From Penaeus vannamei (Eukaryota; Arthropoda; Malacostraca; Decapoda; Penaeidae), in NCBI RefSeq assembly GCF_042767895.1, contig NC_091560.1, forward strand, positions 32,294,796 through 32,358,795: a DNA stretch of 64,000 nucleotides, in the 5' to 3' direction. The notes under the pieces are model-generated. The model was not told the origin of the DNA. It ran no database searches and worked only from the letters and a program-made list of their open reading frames with translations. Positions 24,255 to 36,803 of this stretch are shown one piece after another. The translations under genes were made by a program, and so were the position numbers. Each line of letters begins with the position of its first letter. Position 1 is the first letter of the stretch.

Positions 24255-24977
24255 TATTTAAGAAAAATGTATCCTTTGAAATATAAAAACATTTCATCTC
24301 CCTCGTTCTTCCATCTCTGTCTGCCTGTCTATCTGTCTCTTTGCTTCGCGTCCCTTTTATGATGTCTATAGTTTAGTCTATTCTCCTTTGTACAAAGATG
24401 GAATAGTAAAAGCCACAATGGAAATTAAATCGTGAATTGTTTCAAATCAACCATGAAAAACAAAACAAAACAAAAAGGACGAATGTCTTTTATTCTCTAT
24501 CTTTTCAGCCTCCCTCTTCATTAAAAAAAATAATTGTAATTGTCAAAAAATATTGTTCATATTATCACCATAATATTTACTGTAATTTGCTATTGCCATA
24601 ATGATAATAATCATGATAATAATAATGTTACTGCTGTTGTCTCTGTGTGAAAAATCTCAGTATTATGTATTCGTGTACGATTTACTAGCTCACTAAAAGT
24701 AGGATTGCCTTTTACGCTACAAAAACTGTATTAAATTCAGTAGTTTTCTTAGTACACTGGTAAATAGTTTTGATATGCTCCATGGCTGAATTTCAAACTC
24801 TGAATGAACCCTGTTGCTTTCAGCTTGAACTCCAGATAACATTACAACTACCATGTTTCGTGTGCACACAGCGAAATTAATTAAGCTATATTATCGAGGA
24901 CAACTTTTGGGTGTACTGATATGGCGTTTGAGACTTTCCAAATTAGGATTAGGTGATTAGCAAACCTTTTTTTCGGT

Positions 24978-25448
24978 CGGTGTCTTCAACCTGTGACGCG
25001 GCGATCCGGACCTAATTTAAACAAATTTAGATTCATTATAAATCAATATCTTTCGATTTATCTTTCTATACAAGTGCACGTTATGGAAAAATGTAACTTC
25101 CCATTTGTACTATAGTAACCCGAGCAAAGCAAAGATATGGAGTGAGAAGAGCGTTTTTCCGTAGCATTCGTGAGTGGCAAGTGAAATCAAACATTCAGTG
25201 GAAAGTAGGGAAGAACCTCGTTGTTTGAAGTGTTTCAAATTAACTATAGAAAAGACTACGTTAAATGTCTTTCATTATCTTTCTTTTCCGTCTCCCTCTT
25301 CAGTTATCATAATTGTCAAAAAATATTGTTCATATTATTATCATTATAGTTATTGCAATTTGCTATTGCCGTAATGACTATAATCATGATAACAATAATG
25401 TTAATGCTGTTGTCCCTCTGTGTAAAAATCCTCACTAATATGTATTCG
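24978..25448 (-). repeat. tRNA-less F unit
   Basis: Reverse F unit; scar reads CCTCGTT at 25216-25222, one base different from the others. Confidence 0.78.
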
Positions 25449-26306
25449 TGTACGCCTAACTAGCTCACCGGAAGAACAATTGCCTCTTGCACTGTCATGG
25501 GTCATATCACCCGGAAGGAGTTTATTTTGTGTACACACGCAACGTGGTAACTGGAATTTTACCAATAGTTCAAGGTGAAAGCAAACCACGCACACAATAG
25601 GGTTCATAAACACTGTATAGGTTTTGCAGGCTATGATAAGATCTATGGTGAAGTGCAAGAAAAATTCTGCATTCAGTGAAATAGCAAGGCTTCCGAAAAT
25701 ATATGAGTGAAAATTTTTACAAAACCGAACAACAGCAGTATCATCATTAAAGTGTTATTATAATTATTGGCATTAAGATAATGGCAAGTTTTAATAATAA
25801 TTGTTATATATATAACATTTCTTAGACAATTATCTTCATTATAAGGGAGGAGAGAGGGAAGAGAAAGAGAATATAAAAGAGAGAGAGGGAGGGAAGAGAA
25901 AGTGAGAAAAAGGGAAGATAAAGTGAGAGAAAGAACAGACGTTTGTCATTACCAAAGTATTTTTATGGTGTGTTAAATTTGTTCACATTAACAAACCCTT
26001 GCAGACTCAAAACACGCCACGTGAACTAGCGTCTTGACCAAGGCCAGGATTTACAACTGATACCAAAGAAATTCCGCGAAAGAATAAGACAACATTCTTG
26101 TAAAAGGACTGGACATGAATGCGTTTTGAAAAAGGGCGGACCATGAAAATTCCCCTAATAACTTTACTGAAAAACAAAATTATAATTTTGTACTCTTGTA
26201 ATGACCCAGTGATAATTTTCATATGAAAGAAAGAAAAGGACAAACAAGAAATAAGTAGGCGTTCCTATAGGCATATATAAAAATTCGTTTAACTACTATC
26301 ATCTAA

Positions 26307-26377
26307 GTCTCCGTGGTGTAGTGGATAGCATGACTGCCTCTTAATCAGTAGACTCGGGTTCAAATCCTGACGGAGAC
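26307..26377 (+). tRNA. tRNA-Lys-like (CTT), subfamily A
   Basis: A consensus in all arms, perfect acceptor, intact boxes A and B, T5 at 26392-26396. An ATATATAAAAA stretch lies about 30 bp upstream. Confidence 0.84.
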
Positions 26378-26813
26378 TAACACACATACACTTTTTAAAG
26401 TATTTTCGAACTCATATTTTTAAAATATCATTTTCAGTGCAATTGTTATTGTGACATAATTGTCTATAAAACGTCAGACAGTGGAAGGGATTCTTCTCTA
26501 CTTACCACTGAATGTTTCATTTCACTTGCCATTCACGAATGCTACGGAAAACGTTCTCACTCCATATTTTAGCTTACATTGACTATACATTATATTATTT
26601 ATAGAATGACCGGATCGGCGCGTCACAGGTTGAACACATGACCGGAAAAAAAGGTTTGCTAATCACCTAACTTTACTTGGGAAAGTTCCAATCTCCATAT
26701 TAGTACACCTAGAAGTTGTCCTCGATAATAAAAGTTACTTTCGCTGTGTACATACGAAGCATGGTAATGGTATTTTATTTTATGTACACTATTAACCACT
26801 GTATTGTTTAGAA

Positions 26814-26882
26814 GTTTTCGTGTTGTAATGGATAGCATGACTGTCTCCTAATCAGTAGACGGGTTCAAATCCTGACGGAAAC
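26814..26882 (+). pseudogene. tRNA-Arg-like (CCT), C, two bases short
   Basis: 69 nt: two bases are lost between variable region and T stem (GACGGG for GACTCGGG). Box A is weakened (TGTTGTAATGG). The usual 3' flank is deleted, and the first T4 is 94 nt away at 26977-26980. Likely inactive. Confidence 0.7.
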
Positions 26883-27616
26883 TATGGAATAGTACCAGAC
26901 TATTAACAGGGACTATGAGCTTACCTTCTACCGTTATAGTTTACTGTTCCTGCCTACGAATGATATAGAAAAATGCTTTTCTCAATTCCTATTTGATCTT
27001 TGATCTAGTAACTACAGATGTTGAGAATTGACATTATTGTATTAGATGTAAATTTCTATAATAAGAGCGATGGAAATGTAAATTAAAACATGTCAATTAG
27101 CTTTGTTGGAATTAGATTACGTCTGCCACAAGTTGAGGACACTTCCCCGTAAACATTTCAGGAGTGCTAATCACCTAATCCTAATTTGTAAAGTCTCGCA
27201 TATCAGTACATCCAGAAGGATATAAAACACACTCATTTTCCCTGTGTACACACGGAGCTTGGTAATTATGATTTTACTTCGACTTAAATCAAATCCGGAT
27301 CGGCGCGTCACAAGTGGAACACACCGACCGGAAAAAAGGTTTGCTAATCACCTAATCTTAATCTGGAAAGTTACAAACACCATATCAGTACACCCACAAG
27401 TTGCCCTCGATTATATAGCATAGTTAATGTTATCTAGAGTTCAAGCTGAAGCAATCGGGTTCATATTGGATATTCAGTCATGTATCATATCCACTACAAT
27501 GACCAGTGTATTGAGAGAACCAATGAATTCAGTAGAACACTAGTTTTTGTAGGTTGTGATATGACCCATGACAGTGCAAGAGGCAATTGTTCTTCCGGTG
27601 AGCTAGTAAGGCGTAC

Positions 27617-28088
27617 ACGAATACATATTAGTGAGGATTTTTACACAGGGACAACAGCATAAACATTATTGTTATCATGATTATAGTCATTACGGCAATA
27701 GCAAATTGTAAAAACTATAATGATAATAATATGAACAATGTTTTTTGACAATTATGATTCCTGAAGAGGGAGACGGAAAAGAAAGATAATGAAAGACATT
27801 TAACGTAATCTTTTCTATAGTTAATTTGAAACACTTCAAACAACGGGGTTTTTCTCTACTTACCACTGAATGTTTGATTTCACTTGCCACTCACGAATGC
27901 TACGGAAAAACGCTCTTTTCACTCCATATCTTTGCTTTGCTCGAGTTACTATAGTACAAATGGGAAGTTACATTTTTGTATGTGTATTTGTATAGAATGA
28001 TAAATCGAGAGATATCGATTTATAATGAACCTAAATTTGTTTAAATCATATCCGGATCGGCGCGTCACAGGTTGAAGACACCGACCGA
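27617..28088 (+). repeat. tRNA-less F unit
   Basis: Forward F unit, scar AACGGGG at 27842-27848, closely matching 16606-17080. Confidence 0.8.
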
Positions 28089-28683
28089 AAAAAAGGTTTG
28101 CTAATCACCTAATCCTAATTTGGAAAGTCTCAAACGCCATATCAGTACACCCAAAAGTTGTCCTCGATAATATAACTTAGTTAATTTCGCTGTGTGCACA
28201 CGAAACATGGTAGTTGTAATTTTATCTAGAGTTCAAGCTGAAAGCAACAGGGTTCATTCAGTTTGAAATTCAGCCATGGAGCATATCAAAACTATTAACC
28301 AGTGTATTGAGAAAACTTCTGAATTCAATACAGATTTTGTAGTGTAATAGGCAATTCTACTTTTAGTGAGCTAGTAAAGCGTATACGAATACATAATAGT
28401 GAGACAACAGCAGTAACATTATTATTATCATGATTATTATCATTATGGCAATAGCAAATTACAGTAAATATTATGGTGATAATATGAACAGTATTTTTTG
28501 ACAATTACAATTATTTTTATAATGGTGAGGGAGACTGAAAAGAAAGAGATTGAAAGACATTCGTCCTTTTTGTATTCTTTTTCATGGTTGATTTGAAACA
28601 ATTCACGATTTAATTTCAATTGAAAGAGATGGAAGAACGAGGGAGGTGAAATCTTTTATATTTCAAAGGATACATTTTTTATA

Positions 28684-28754
28684 GTTCGTGTTATGTAGTG
28701 GATAGCATGTCTGCCTCTGAAACAGTTGACTCGGGTTCAGATCCTGATGTGGAC
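28684..28754 (+). pseudogene. tRNA-Gln-like (CTG), subfamily B
   Basis: 71-nt B form with full weak acceptor, variable region TGAC and T arm GGTTCAGATCC, the same allele as at 1394. T5 at 28767-28771. Confidence 0.66.
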
Positions 28755-29948
28755 TATTAATCTACCTTTTTCACACCATTATTTTTACTGCATACATTTA
28801 TTACTATGCACTCACTACTATTATTACTATGTGTAATCGTTATAGAATAGTACCAGACTGTGAACAGGGTGCTGTCGACCGTTTATGTTTTTGGTTCCTA
28901 CAAATGCTCATCAATTCGTTTATAGCTTTCATCTATTAACTACAGTACATTTGGGAAATATCACTTTTCTATTATATGCGAATTTCTCTAAAATAAGCGA
29001 TGGCAACTTACATTAAGACATGAAAATTTATAATTAAACAAACTTGGAATTTCATTATGTCTACATCGGCGCGTACAGGTTGAGGACACTTACTCGCAAA
29101 CATCTAAGGATTGCTAATCACCTAATCTTAATTAGGACCGTGTCACGTGGTATATCATTTCACCCGGAAGGAGATTATTTTGTGTATACACGCAACTTGG
29201 TAACTGTAATTTTATCAAAAGTTCAAGGTGAAAACAAACCACGCACACAATAGGGTTCATAAACACTGTATAGGTTTCGGAGGCTATGATAAGACCTGTG
29301 GCGAAGTGCAAGAGAAATTCTGCATTCAGTGAAATAGCAGGGCGTTCGCGAATATATATGAGTGAGAATTTTTACAAAGCCTAACAGCAGTATCATCATA
29401 AGTGTTATTATAATGCTTGTCATTAAGATAATGGCAAGATATAATAATAATTGTTGTATATATAACATTTGTTAGACAATTATCTTCATCATAAGGGAGG
29501 AGAGAGAGAGGGAAGAGAAAGAGAATAACAGAGAGAGAGGGAGGGAGGAGAAAGTGAGAAAAAGGGAAGAGAAAGGACAGACGTTTGTCATTACCAAAGT
29601 ATTTTTATGGTGTATTAAATTTGTTCACATTAACATACACTTACAGACTCAAAACACGCCACGTGAACTAGCGTCTTGACCAAGGCCAGGATTTGCAACT
29701 GATATTAAAGTAATTCCGCAAAAGAATAAGACAACATTCTTGTAAAAGGACTGAATATGAATGCGTTTTGAAAACGGGCGGATCATGAAAATTCCCCAAA
29801 TAACTTCACTGAAAAACAAAATTATAATTTTGTACTCTTGTAATGACCCAGTGATAATTTTCATATGAAAGAAAGAAAAGGACAAACATAGGAAATAAGT
29901 AGGCGTTCCTATATGCATATTTAAATTCGTTTAACTTTCATCATTTAA

Positions 29949-30019
29949 GTCTCCGTGGTGTAGTGGATAGCATGACTGCCTCTTAATCAGTAGACTCGGG
30001 TTCAAACCCTGACGGAGAC
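29949..30019 (+). tRNA. tRNA-Lys-like (CTT), subfamily A
   Basis: Carries the TTCAAAC T loop of the pre-hairpin A allele (also 2679, 46933, 57284). Perfect acceptor, intact boxes, T8 at 30032-30039. Confidence 0.83.
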
Positions 30020-30460
30020 ATACTCATATCCTTTTTTTTATTATTATTATTTTCGAACTCATATATTTTTTAGATTTTATTTTCAGTGCAAATGTTATTG
30101 TGACATAATCGTCTATAAAATGTCAGACAGTGGAAGGGATTCTTCTCTACTTACCACTGAATGTTTCATTTCACTTGCCATTCACGAATGCTACGGAAAA
30201 ACGTTCTCACTCCATATTTTAGCTTACCTTGAGTTACTAAGCATTTTTGTATAAGGTGTATTTTTAAAAAAATGACCAGATTGGCGCGTCACAGATTGAA
30301 CACATAACCGAAAAAAAAGTTTGCTAATCACCTAGCTTTACTTAGGAAAGTTTCAACTTTCATTATCTTACTTTTCCGTCTCCCTCTTCAGTAATCATAA
30401 TTGTCAAAAAATATTGTTCATATTATTATCATTATAGTTATTTATATCCAATATGAACCC

Positions 30461-30491
30461 GATTATATAGCATTAACTATGCTATATAATC
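30461..30491. repeat. Perfect 13-bp hairpin at orientation switch
   Basis: Same arms and TAACT loop as at 3189. Separates + units on the left from - units on the right. Confidence 0.92.
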
Positions 30492-30568
30492 GAGAACAAC
30501 TGGGTGTACTGATATGGTGTTTGTAACTTTCCAGATTAAGATTAGGTGATTAGCAAACCTTATTTTTT

Positions 30569-31047
30569 CGGTTGGTGTCTTCAACCTGTGACGTGCCGAT
30601 CTGGACCTAATTTAAACAAATTTAGGTTCATTATAAATAGATATCTTTCCATTTATCATTCTATACAAGTGCACGTTATGCAAAAAATGTAACGTTCCAT
30701 TCGTACTATAGTAACTCAAGCAAAGCAAAGATATGGAGTGAGAAGAGCGTTTTTCCGTAGCATTCGTGAGTGGCAAGTGAAATCAAACATTCAGTGGTAA
30801 GTAGAGAAGAACCCCGTTGTTTGAAGTGTTTCAAATTAACTATAGAAAAGATTACGTTAAATGTCTTTCATTATCTTTCTTTTCCGTCTCCCTCTTCAGG
30901 AATCATAATTGTCAAAAAACATTGTTCATATTATTATCATTATCGTTATCGCAATTTGCTATTGCCGTAATGATTATAATCATGATAACAATAATGTTAA
31001 TGCTGCTGTCCCTCTTTGTAAAAATCCTCACTAATATGTATTCGTGT
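30569..31047 (-). repeat. tRNA-less F unit
   Basis: Scar CCCCGTT at 30812-30818, directly right of the hairpin. Confidence 0.8.
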
Positions 31048-31873
31048 ACGCCTTACTAGCTCACTGGAAGAACAATTGCCTCTTGCACTGTCATGGGTCA
31101 TATCACGACCTACAAAAACTAGTGTTCTACTGAATTCATTGGTTCTCTCAATACACTGGTCATTGTAGTGGATATGATACATGGGTGAGTATTCAATATG
31201 AACCCGATTGCTTCAGCTTGAACTCTAGATAACATGAACTATGCTATATAATCGAGGGCAACTTCTGGGTGTACTGATATGGTGTTTGTAACTTTCCAGA
31301 TTAAGATTAGGTGATTAGCAAACCTTTTTTCCGGTCGGTGTGTTCCGCTTGTGACGCGCCGATCCGGATTTGATTTAAGTCGAATTAAATCATAATTACC
31401 AAGCTCCGTGTGTACACAGGGAAAATGAGTATGTTTTATATCCTTCTGGATGTACTGATATGCGAGACTTTCCAAATTAAGATTAGGTGATTAGCACTAG
31501 TGATTAGAAATGTTTACGGGGAAGTGTCCTCAACTTGTGGCAGACGTAATCTAACTCCAACAAAGCTAATTGATATATCTTAATATACATTTCCATCGAT
31601 CTTATTATAGAAATTTACATCTAATACAATAATGTCAATTTCCAACATGAGTGTAGATCAAAGATCAAATAGGAATTGAGAAAAGCATTTTTCTCTATCA
31701 TTCGTGGGCAGCAACAGTAAACTATAACGCTAGAAGGTAAGCTCATAGTCCCTGTTCATAGTCTGGCACTATTCTGGAACAATTACGAACATTAATAACA
31801 ACAGTGATTATGAAAGCAATAAAATGTATGCAGAGAAAATATTGATTTGAAAATTTTAAAGAGAACATCCATA

Positions 31874-31944
31874 GTTTCCGTCAGGATTTGAACCCGAGTC
31901 TACTGATTAGGAGACAGTCATGCTATCCATTACACCACAAAAAC
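31874..31944 (-). tRNA. tRNA-Arg-like (CCT), subfamily C
   Basis: Best C copy: acceptor GTTTTTG/CGGAAAC fully paired, box A TGGTGTAATGG, box B GGTTCAAATCC exact, T stem TCGGG/CCTGA as in A. T4 at 31850-31853. Confidence 0.8.
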
Positions 31945-32266
31945 TAATAAATAATATCATGGTTAATGGTGTACATAAAATAAAATACCATTACCATGCT
32001 TCGTATGTACACAGTGAAATAAACTTGTATTATCGAGGACAACTTCTAGGTGTACTAATAAGGAGATTGAAACTTTCCTAAGTAAAGTTAGGTGATTAGC
32101 AAACCTTTTTTTCCGGTCATGTGTTCAATCTGTGACGCGCCGATCCGGTCATTCTATAAAAAATACACATTATACAATAAAGCTTAAGTCAATGTAAGCT
32201 AAAATATTAAGTGAGAACGTTTTTCCGTAGCATTCGTGAATGGCAAGTGAAATGAAACATTCAGTG

Positions 32267-32604
32267 GTAAGTAGAGAAGAATCTCTTCCACTGTCCATTT
32301 TATAGACGATTATGTCACAATAACAACTGCACTGAAAATATTTTAAAAATATGAGTTCGAAAATAATTTAAAAAGTGTATGTGTGTTAGTCACCGTCAGA
32401 ATTTGAACCCGAGTCTACTGATTAAGAGGCAGTCATGCTATCCACTACACCACGGAGACTTGGATGAATGTAATTAAACAACTTTTTATATATCTATATA
32501 GGAACGCCTACCTATTTCCTATGTTGTTTGTCCTCTTCTTTCTTTCATATGAAAATTATCACTGGGTCATTACAAGAGTATAAGATTATAATTTTGTTTT
32601 TCAG
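32267..32604 (+). other. Candidate antisense intron around a tRNA
   Basis: On the strand opposite the tRNA at 32389 a near-consensus donor (GTAAGT after CAGTG) at 32267 and a polypyrimidine acceptor (TTTTGTTTTTCAG) ending 32604 bracket the tRNA. The pair recurs in most A units. The sequence is only suggestive; an AT-rich repeat yields such signals by chance. Confidence 0.25.
32389..32459 (-). tRNA. tRNA-Lys-like (CTT), subfamily A
   Basis: 71 nt, CTT, boxes A and B intact. The 3' acceptor strand CGGTGAC leaves position 4-69 unpaired and the T stem carries one change (TTCTGA). T5 at 32370-32374. Confidence 0.76.
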
Positions 32605-32831
32605 TAAAGTTATTTGGGGAATTTTCATGATCCGCCCGTTTTCAAAACGCATTCATATTCAGTCCTTTTACAAAAATGTTGTCTTATTCTTTTGCGGAAT
32701 TACTTTGGTATCAGTTGTAAATCCTGGCCTTGGTCAAGACGCTAGTTCACGTGGCGTGTTTTGAGTCTGCAAGGGTATGTTAATGTGAATAAATTTGATA
32801 CACCATAAATATACTTTGGTAATGACAAACG

Positions 32832-32945
32832 TCTGTCCTTTCTCTTCCCTTTTTCTCACTCTCTCTTCCCTCCCTCTCTCTTTTATTCTCTTTCTCTTCC
32901 CTTTCTCTCTTTTATTCTCTTTCTCTTCCCTCTCTCTCTCCTCCC
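32832..32945 (-). repeat. Expanded polypyrimidine tract
   Basis: Longest pyrimidine tract in the window. A stretch containing TTTTATTCTCTTTCTCTTCC is present twice, so this copy grew by local duplication. Confidence 0.85.
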
Positions 32946-33687
32946 TTATAATGAAAATAATTATCTAACAAATGTTATATATACAACAATTATTATTATA
33001 ACTTGCCATTATCTTAATGACAATCATTATAATAACTTATGATGATACTGCTGTTGTTCGGTTTTGTAAAAATTCTCACTCATATATATTCGCGAACGCC
33101 CTGCTATTTCACTGAATGCAGAATTTCTCTTGCACTTCGCAACAGGTCTTATCATAGCCTACGAAACCTATACAGAGTTTATGAACCCTATTGTGTGCGT
33201 GGTTTGCTTTCACCTTGAACTATTGATAAAATTCCAGTTACCACGTTGCGTGTGTACACAAAATAAACTCCTTCCGGGTGAAATGATATACCACGTGACA
33301 CGTTCCAAATTAAGATTAGGTGATTAGCACTCCTTAGATGTTTGCGAGTAAGTGTCCTCAACCTGTACGCGCCGATGCAGACATAATGAAATTCCATGTT
33401 AGTTTAATTATAAATTGTCATGTCTTAATGTAAGTTGGCATCGCTTGTTTTAGAGAAATTCGCATATAATAGAAAAGTGATATTTCCCAAATGTACTGTA
33501 GTTAATAGATTAAAGCTAAAAAAACGAATTGAGAAGAGCATTTGTAGGAACCAAAAACATACACGGTCGACAGCACCCTGTTCACAGTCTGGTACTATTC
33601 TATAACGATTACACATAGTAATAATAGTAGTGAGTGCATAGTAATGTTTGCAGTAAAAATATTGGTGTGAAAAAAGGTAGATTAATA

Positions 33688-33758
33688 GTCCACATCAGGA
33701 TTTGAACCCGAGTCTACTGTTTCAGAGGCAGACATGCTACTCACTACATAACACAAAC
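33688..33758 (-). pseudogene. tRNA-Gln-like (CTG), subfamily B
   Basis: Full-length 71-nt B form, 5' acceptor GTTTGTG, T arm intact. The D arm reads AGTGAGTAGCAT, breaking box A. T6 at 33670-33675. Confidence 0.65.
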
Positions 33759-34623
33759 TATTTAAGAGAAATGTATCCTTTGAAATACAGAAAACATTTC
33801 ATCTACTTCGTTCTTTCATTCTCAATAGAAACTAAATCGCAAATTGTTTTAAATCAACCATGAAAAAGGACGAATGTCTTTCAATCTCTTTCTTTTCAGT
33901 CTCCCTCTTCATTATAAAAATAATTGTAATTGTCAAAAAATATTGTTCATATTATCATCATAATAGTTACTGTAATTTGCTATTGCCATTATGATCACAA
34001 TAAGAATGTTACTGCTGTTGTCTCTGTAAAAATTCTCACTAATATGTATTCGTGCACGCTTTACTAGCTCGCTAAAAGTAGGGTTGCCTCATAAACTTAG
34101 TCATAGGTCTTGTCGTAACCTACAAAAAATGTATTGAATTCAGTAGTTTTCACAATATACTGGTTAATAGTTTTGATATGATCCATGGCTGAATATGCAA
34201 CTATGAACCCGGTTGCTTTAAGCTTGAACTCCAGATAAAATTACAATTACCATGTTTCGTGTATAAACAGCGAAATTAACTAAGCTATATTATCGAGGAC
34301 AACTTGTGGGTGTGTACTGATTTGACGTGTGAGATTTAAATAAATTTATGTTCATTATAAATCAATATCTTTCAATATACATTTCAATTTATTTTTCTAT
34401 ACAAATACACGTTATACAAAAATGCAACTTCCCATTTGCACTATACTAACTCGAGGAAAGCAAATGTATGGAGTGAGAAAGGCGTTTTTCCGAAGCATTC
34501 GTGAGTGGCAAGTGAAATGAAATATTAATCTGACATTTTGAAGGCGATCGTGGTAACAATTTCGCTGAAAATAACATCTTAAAAATATAACGTTTGAAAA
34601 TAATTTTAAAAATGTATGTCTTA

Positions 34624-34694
34624 GTCTCCGTCAGGATTTGAACCCGAGTCTACTGATTAAGAGGCAGTCATGCTATCCACTACACCACAGAAAC
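34624..34694 (-). tRNA. tRNA-Lys-like (CTT), subfamily A'
   Basis: CTT, acceptor GTTTCTG/CGGAGAC with two G-U pairs, boxes intact. T5 at 34608-34612. Homologue of 9522 and 51626, last - unit before the switch to +. Confidence 0.77.
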
Positions 34695-35135
34695 TTACAG
34701 GATATGAAGGTGAAACGAATTTGTATATATGCTTATAAGATCGTCTTCCTATTTCTTATGTTATTTGTCTGTCTTTCTCTTCTAATTTATTTCTTTCCTA
34801 TAATTATTATAACTGGATACTTACAGGAGGGAGTATAAGATTATTATAATTTTGTGTTTCAGTAATGTTATTGAGGGAATTTTCATGATCCGCCTGTTTT
34901 CAAAACGCTGTCATATGCAGTACTTTTACAAGAATATTGTATTTATTTTATGCGGCATTACTGTGATATCAATTGCAAATCCTGGCCTCGGTCGACACGC
35001 TCGCTCACGTGGCTTGTTCAGACAGTCTGTAAGGATATGTTGATATGAACAAATTTGATACACCATAAAAATACGAAGGTAAGGACGAACATGTCTGTTG
35101 TTCTCTTTCTTTCTCCTTCTTTATCATGAAAATAA

Positions 35136-35152
35136 CAAATTCTGACGTGGAC
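35136..35152 (+). pseudogene. tRNA 3'-end remnant (B-like)
   Basis: Same truncated tRNA tail as at 10034, at the same orientation switch. Confidence 0.7.
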
Positions 35153-36803
35153 TATTAATGAATTATTTTTTACATAATTTTATTACCTATATTTCCACTG
35201 CCTAAATTTATTCCTTTTATAAGCACTACCATTATTAATATATATAATCGCTATAAAAAAGTATCAGACTGTGAACAGGGTACCGTTGTTACCCGCAAAC
35301 ATCTAAGTTGTGCTAATCACCTTCTCTTTATTTGGAACGTGTCAAACGGTGTATCAATACACCCGGAAGGAATTATTCTCGATTAAAGGGAATGTTTATC
35401 TTCGTTGGGTACACACGGAACACGGTAACTGTAATTTCATCTAGAGTTCAAGGTGAAAGCAAACCCCGCACACAGCAGGGTTCATAAACACTCACAGCTT
35501 TTGTAGGCTTTAAGACCTATGGCGAAGTGTAAGAGGCAATTCTGCATTCAGTTAGCAAGGCGTTCGAGAATATATGAGTAAGAATTTTAGCAAAGATTAA
35601 CAGCAGCAGGATCATCATCGCTAAATGTTATCTTAGTGATTGTAATTACGATAATGATGTTATATTTATGATATATATAACATTTGTGAGACAATTATTG
35701 TTTTGCTGATAAGGGCGGAGTGGATGAGAGAAAGGGAAGGGAAAGAGAATATAAAAGAGAGAAGGAAGAGAAAGTGAGAAAAAGAGAATACAAGACAGAC
35801 GTTCGTCATTATCGTAGTATATCATGATGTATCAAATTTGTTCACATTAACACACCGTTCCAGACCGTCTAAACACGCCACGTGAACTAGCGTGTTGACC
35901 TAGGCCAGGATTTGCAATTGATGTGGAAGTAAAAAAAAGCAAAAGCTAAATACAATTTTGTAATAGTGCTGAATATGAATGCGTTGTGAAAACAGGCAGA
36001 TCATGAAAATTCCCCTAATAACATCAGTGAAAAACGAAATTATAACAATTATGTACTCCCCCCCCCTCCTGGTAATGACCCAGTGAAAATTATCATAGAA
36101 AAGAAAGAAAGAAAGAAAAAAAAAGACAAACAACACAGGAAATAGGTAGGCGCATCTTATATGAATAGATATAAATTCGTTTTGCTTTCATGTTACTTAC
36201 GTCTTTGTGGTGTAGTGGATAGCATGACTGCCTCTTAATCAGTTGACTCGGGTTCAAATCCTGACGGAGACAATGACTGAAACATTTTAAAAATTATTTT
36301 GAGACTCATATTATATTCTTAAAATTTGTATTTTCATTGCAGTTGTTACCATACTTGATTATCTATAAAATGCCAGACTGTGAACTGGGTTCTCTACTTA
36401 CCACTGAAAGTTGATTTCACTTGCCACTCACGAATGCTACGGAAAAAAACGTTTTTTTCCATAATTTAGCTTTCCTCAAGTTACTATAGCACAACTGTGA
36501 ATTTGCATGTTTGTATCACGTGTATTTGTATAGAATAATAAATTGGAATGTATATTCAAAAATCTTGATTTAAATTGAACCTAAAGTCGTTAATGTCACA
36601 TCCGGGTCGGCGGGTTACATTTTGAAAACACCGACAGAGAACAGTTTTGCTAATCACCTAATCTTAATTTGGAAAGTCTCAAACGCCAAATCAATACACC
36701 CAGATGTTGTCCTTGATAATACAGCATATTCAATTTCGCTGTGTACACACGAGACATAGTAATAGTAATTTTGTTTATAGTTCAGGCTGAAAGCAACCAG
36801 GTT
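35138..36803 (+). repeat. Forward block remnant, E, cut by gap
   Basis: Remnant unit then E unit (tRNA at 36201), matching 10036-11700. It stops in the palindrome module at the gap. Confidence 0.85.
36201..36271 (+). tRNA. tRNA-Lys-like (CTT), subfamily E
   Basis: Acceptor GTCTTTG/CGGAGAC with two G-U pairs, TGAC variable region, boxes intact, T4 at 36285-36288. Same acceptor as 53235. Confidence 0.78.

Larger units (their letters stand above)
21011..25506 (-). repeat. Reverse block A, B2, A, B, F
   Basis: Loci at 21346, 21995, 22952 and 24190 followed by an F unit. Around 21738 the upstream module of A is joined to another unit's fragment, the same collapsed structure as at 6060. The block ends at about 25506, where reversed EcoRI-core sequence (GGGTCATATCAC) becomes forward TAATC/palindrome sequence (CCGGAAGGAG). 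Confidence 0.83.
25507..30460 (+). repeat. Forward block A, C, F, B, A
   Basis: Begins mid-unit at an inversion junction, continues through a purine tract (25847-25932) to loci at 26307, 26814, 28684 and 29949. From about 30270 to 30460 it contains the same forward-TAATC to reversed-R fusion as at 3060-3188, then a hairpin. Confidence 0.85.
30492..35137 (-). repeat. Reverse block F, C, A, B, A'
   Basis: Loci at 31874, 32389, 33688 and 34624. Corresponds unit for unit to 47474-52188, and matching landmarks lie about 17.0 kb apart. Confidence 0.86.

Noticed and set aside
30770..30970. 66-aa ORF repeated in F units
   Set aside because: Starts with GTG and crosses the F deletion scar, so it cannot be an old gene; composition is that of AT-rich repeat.
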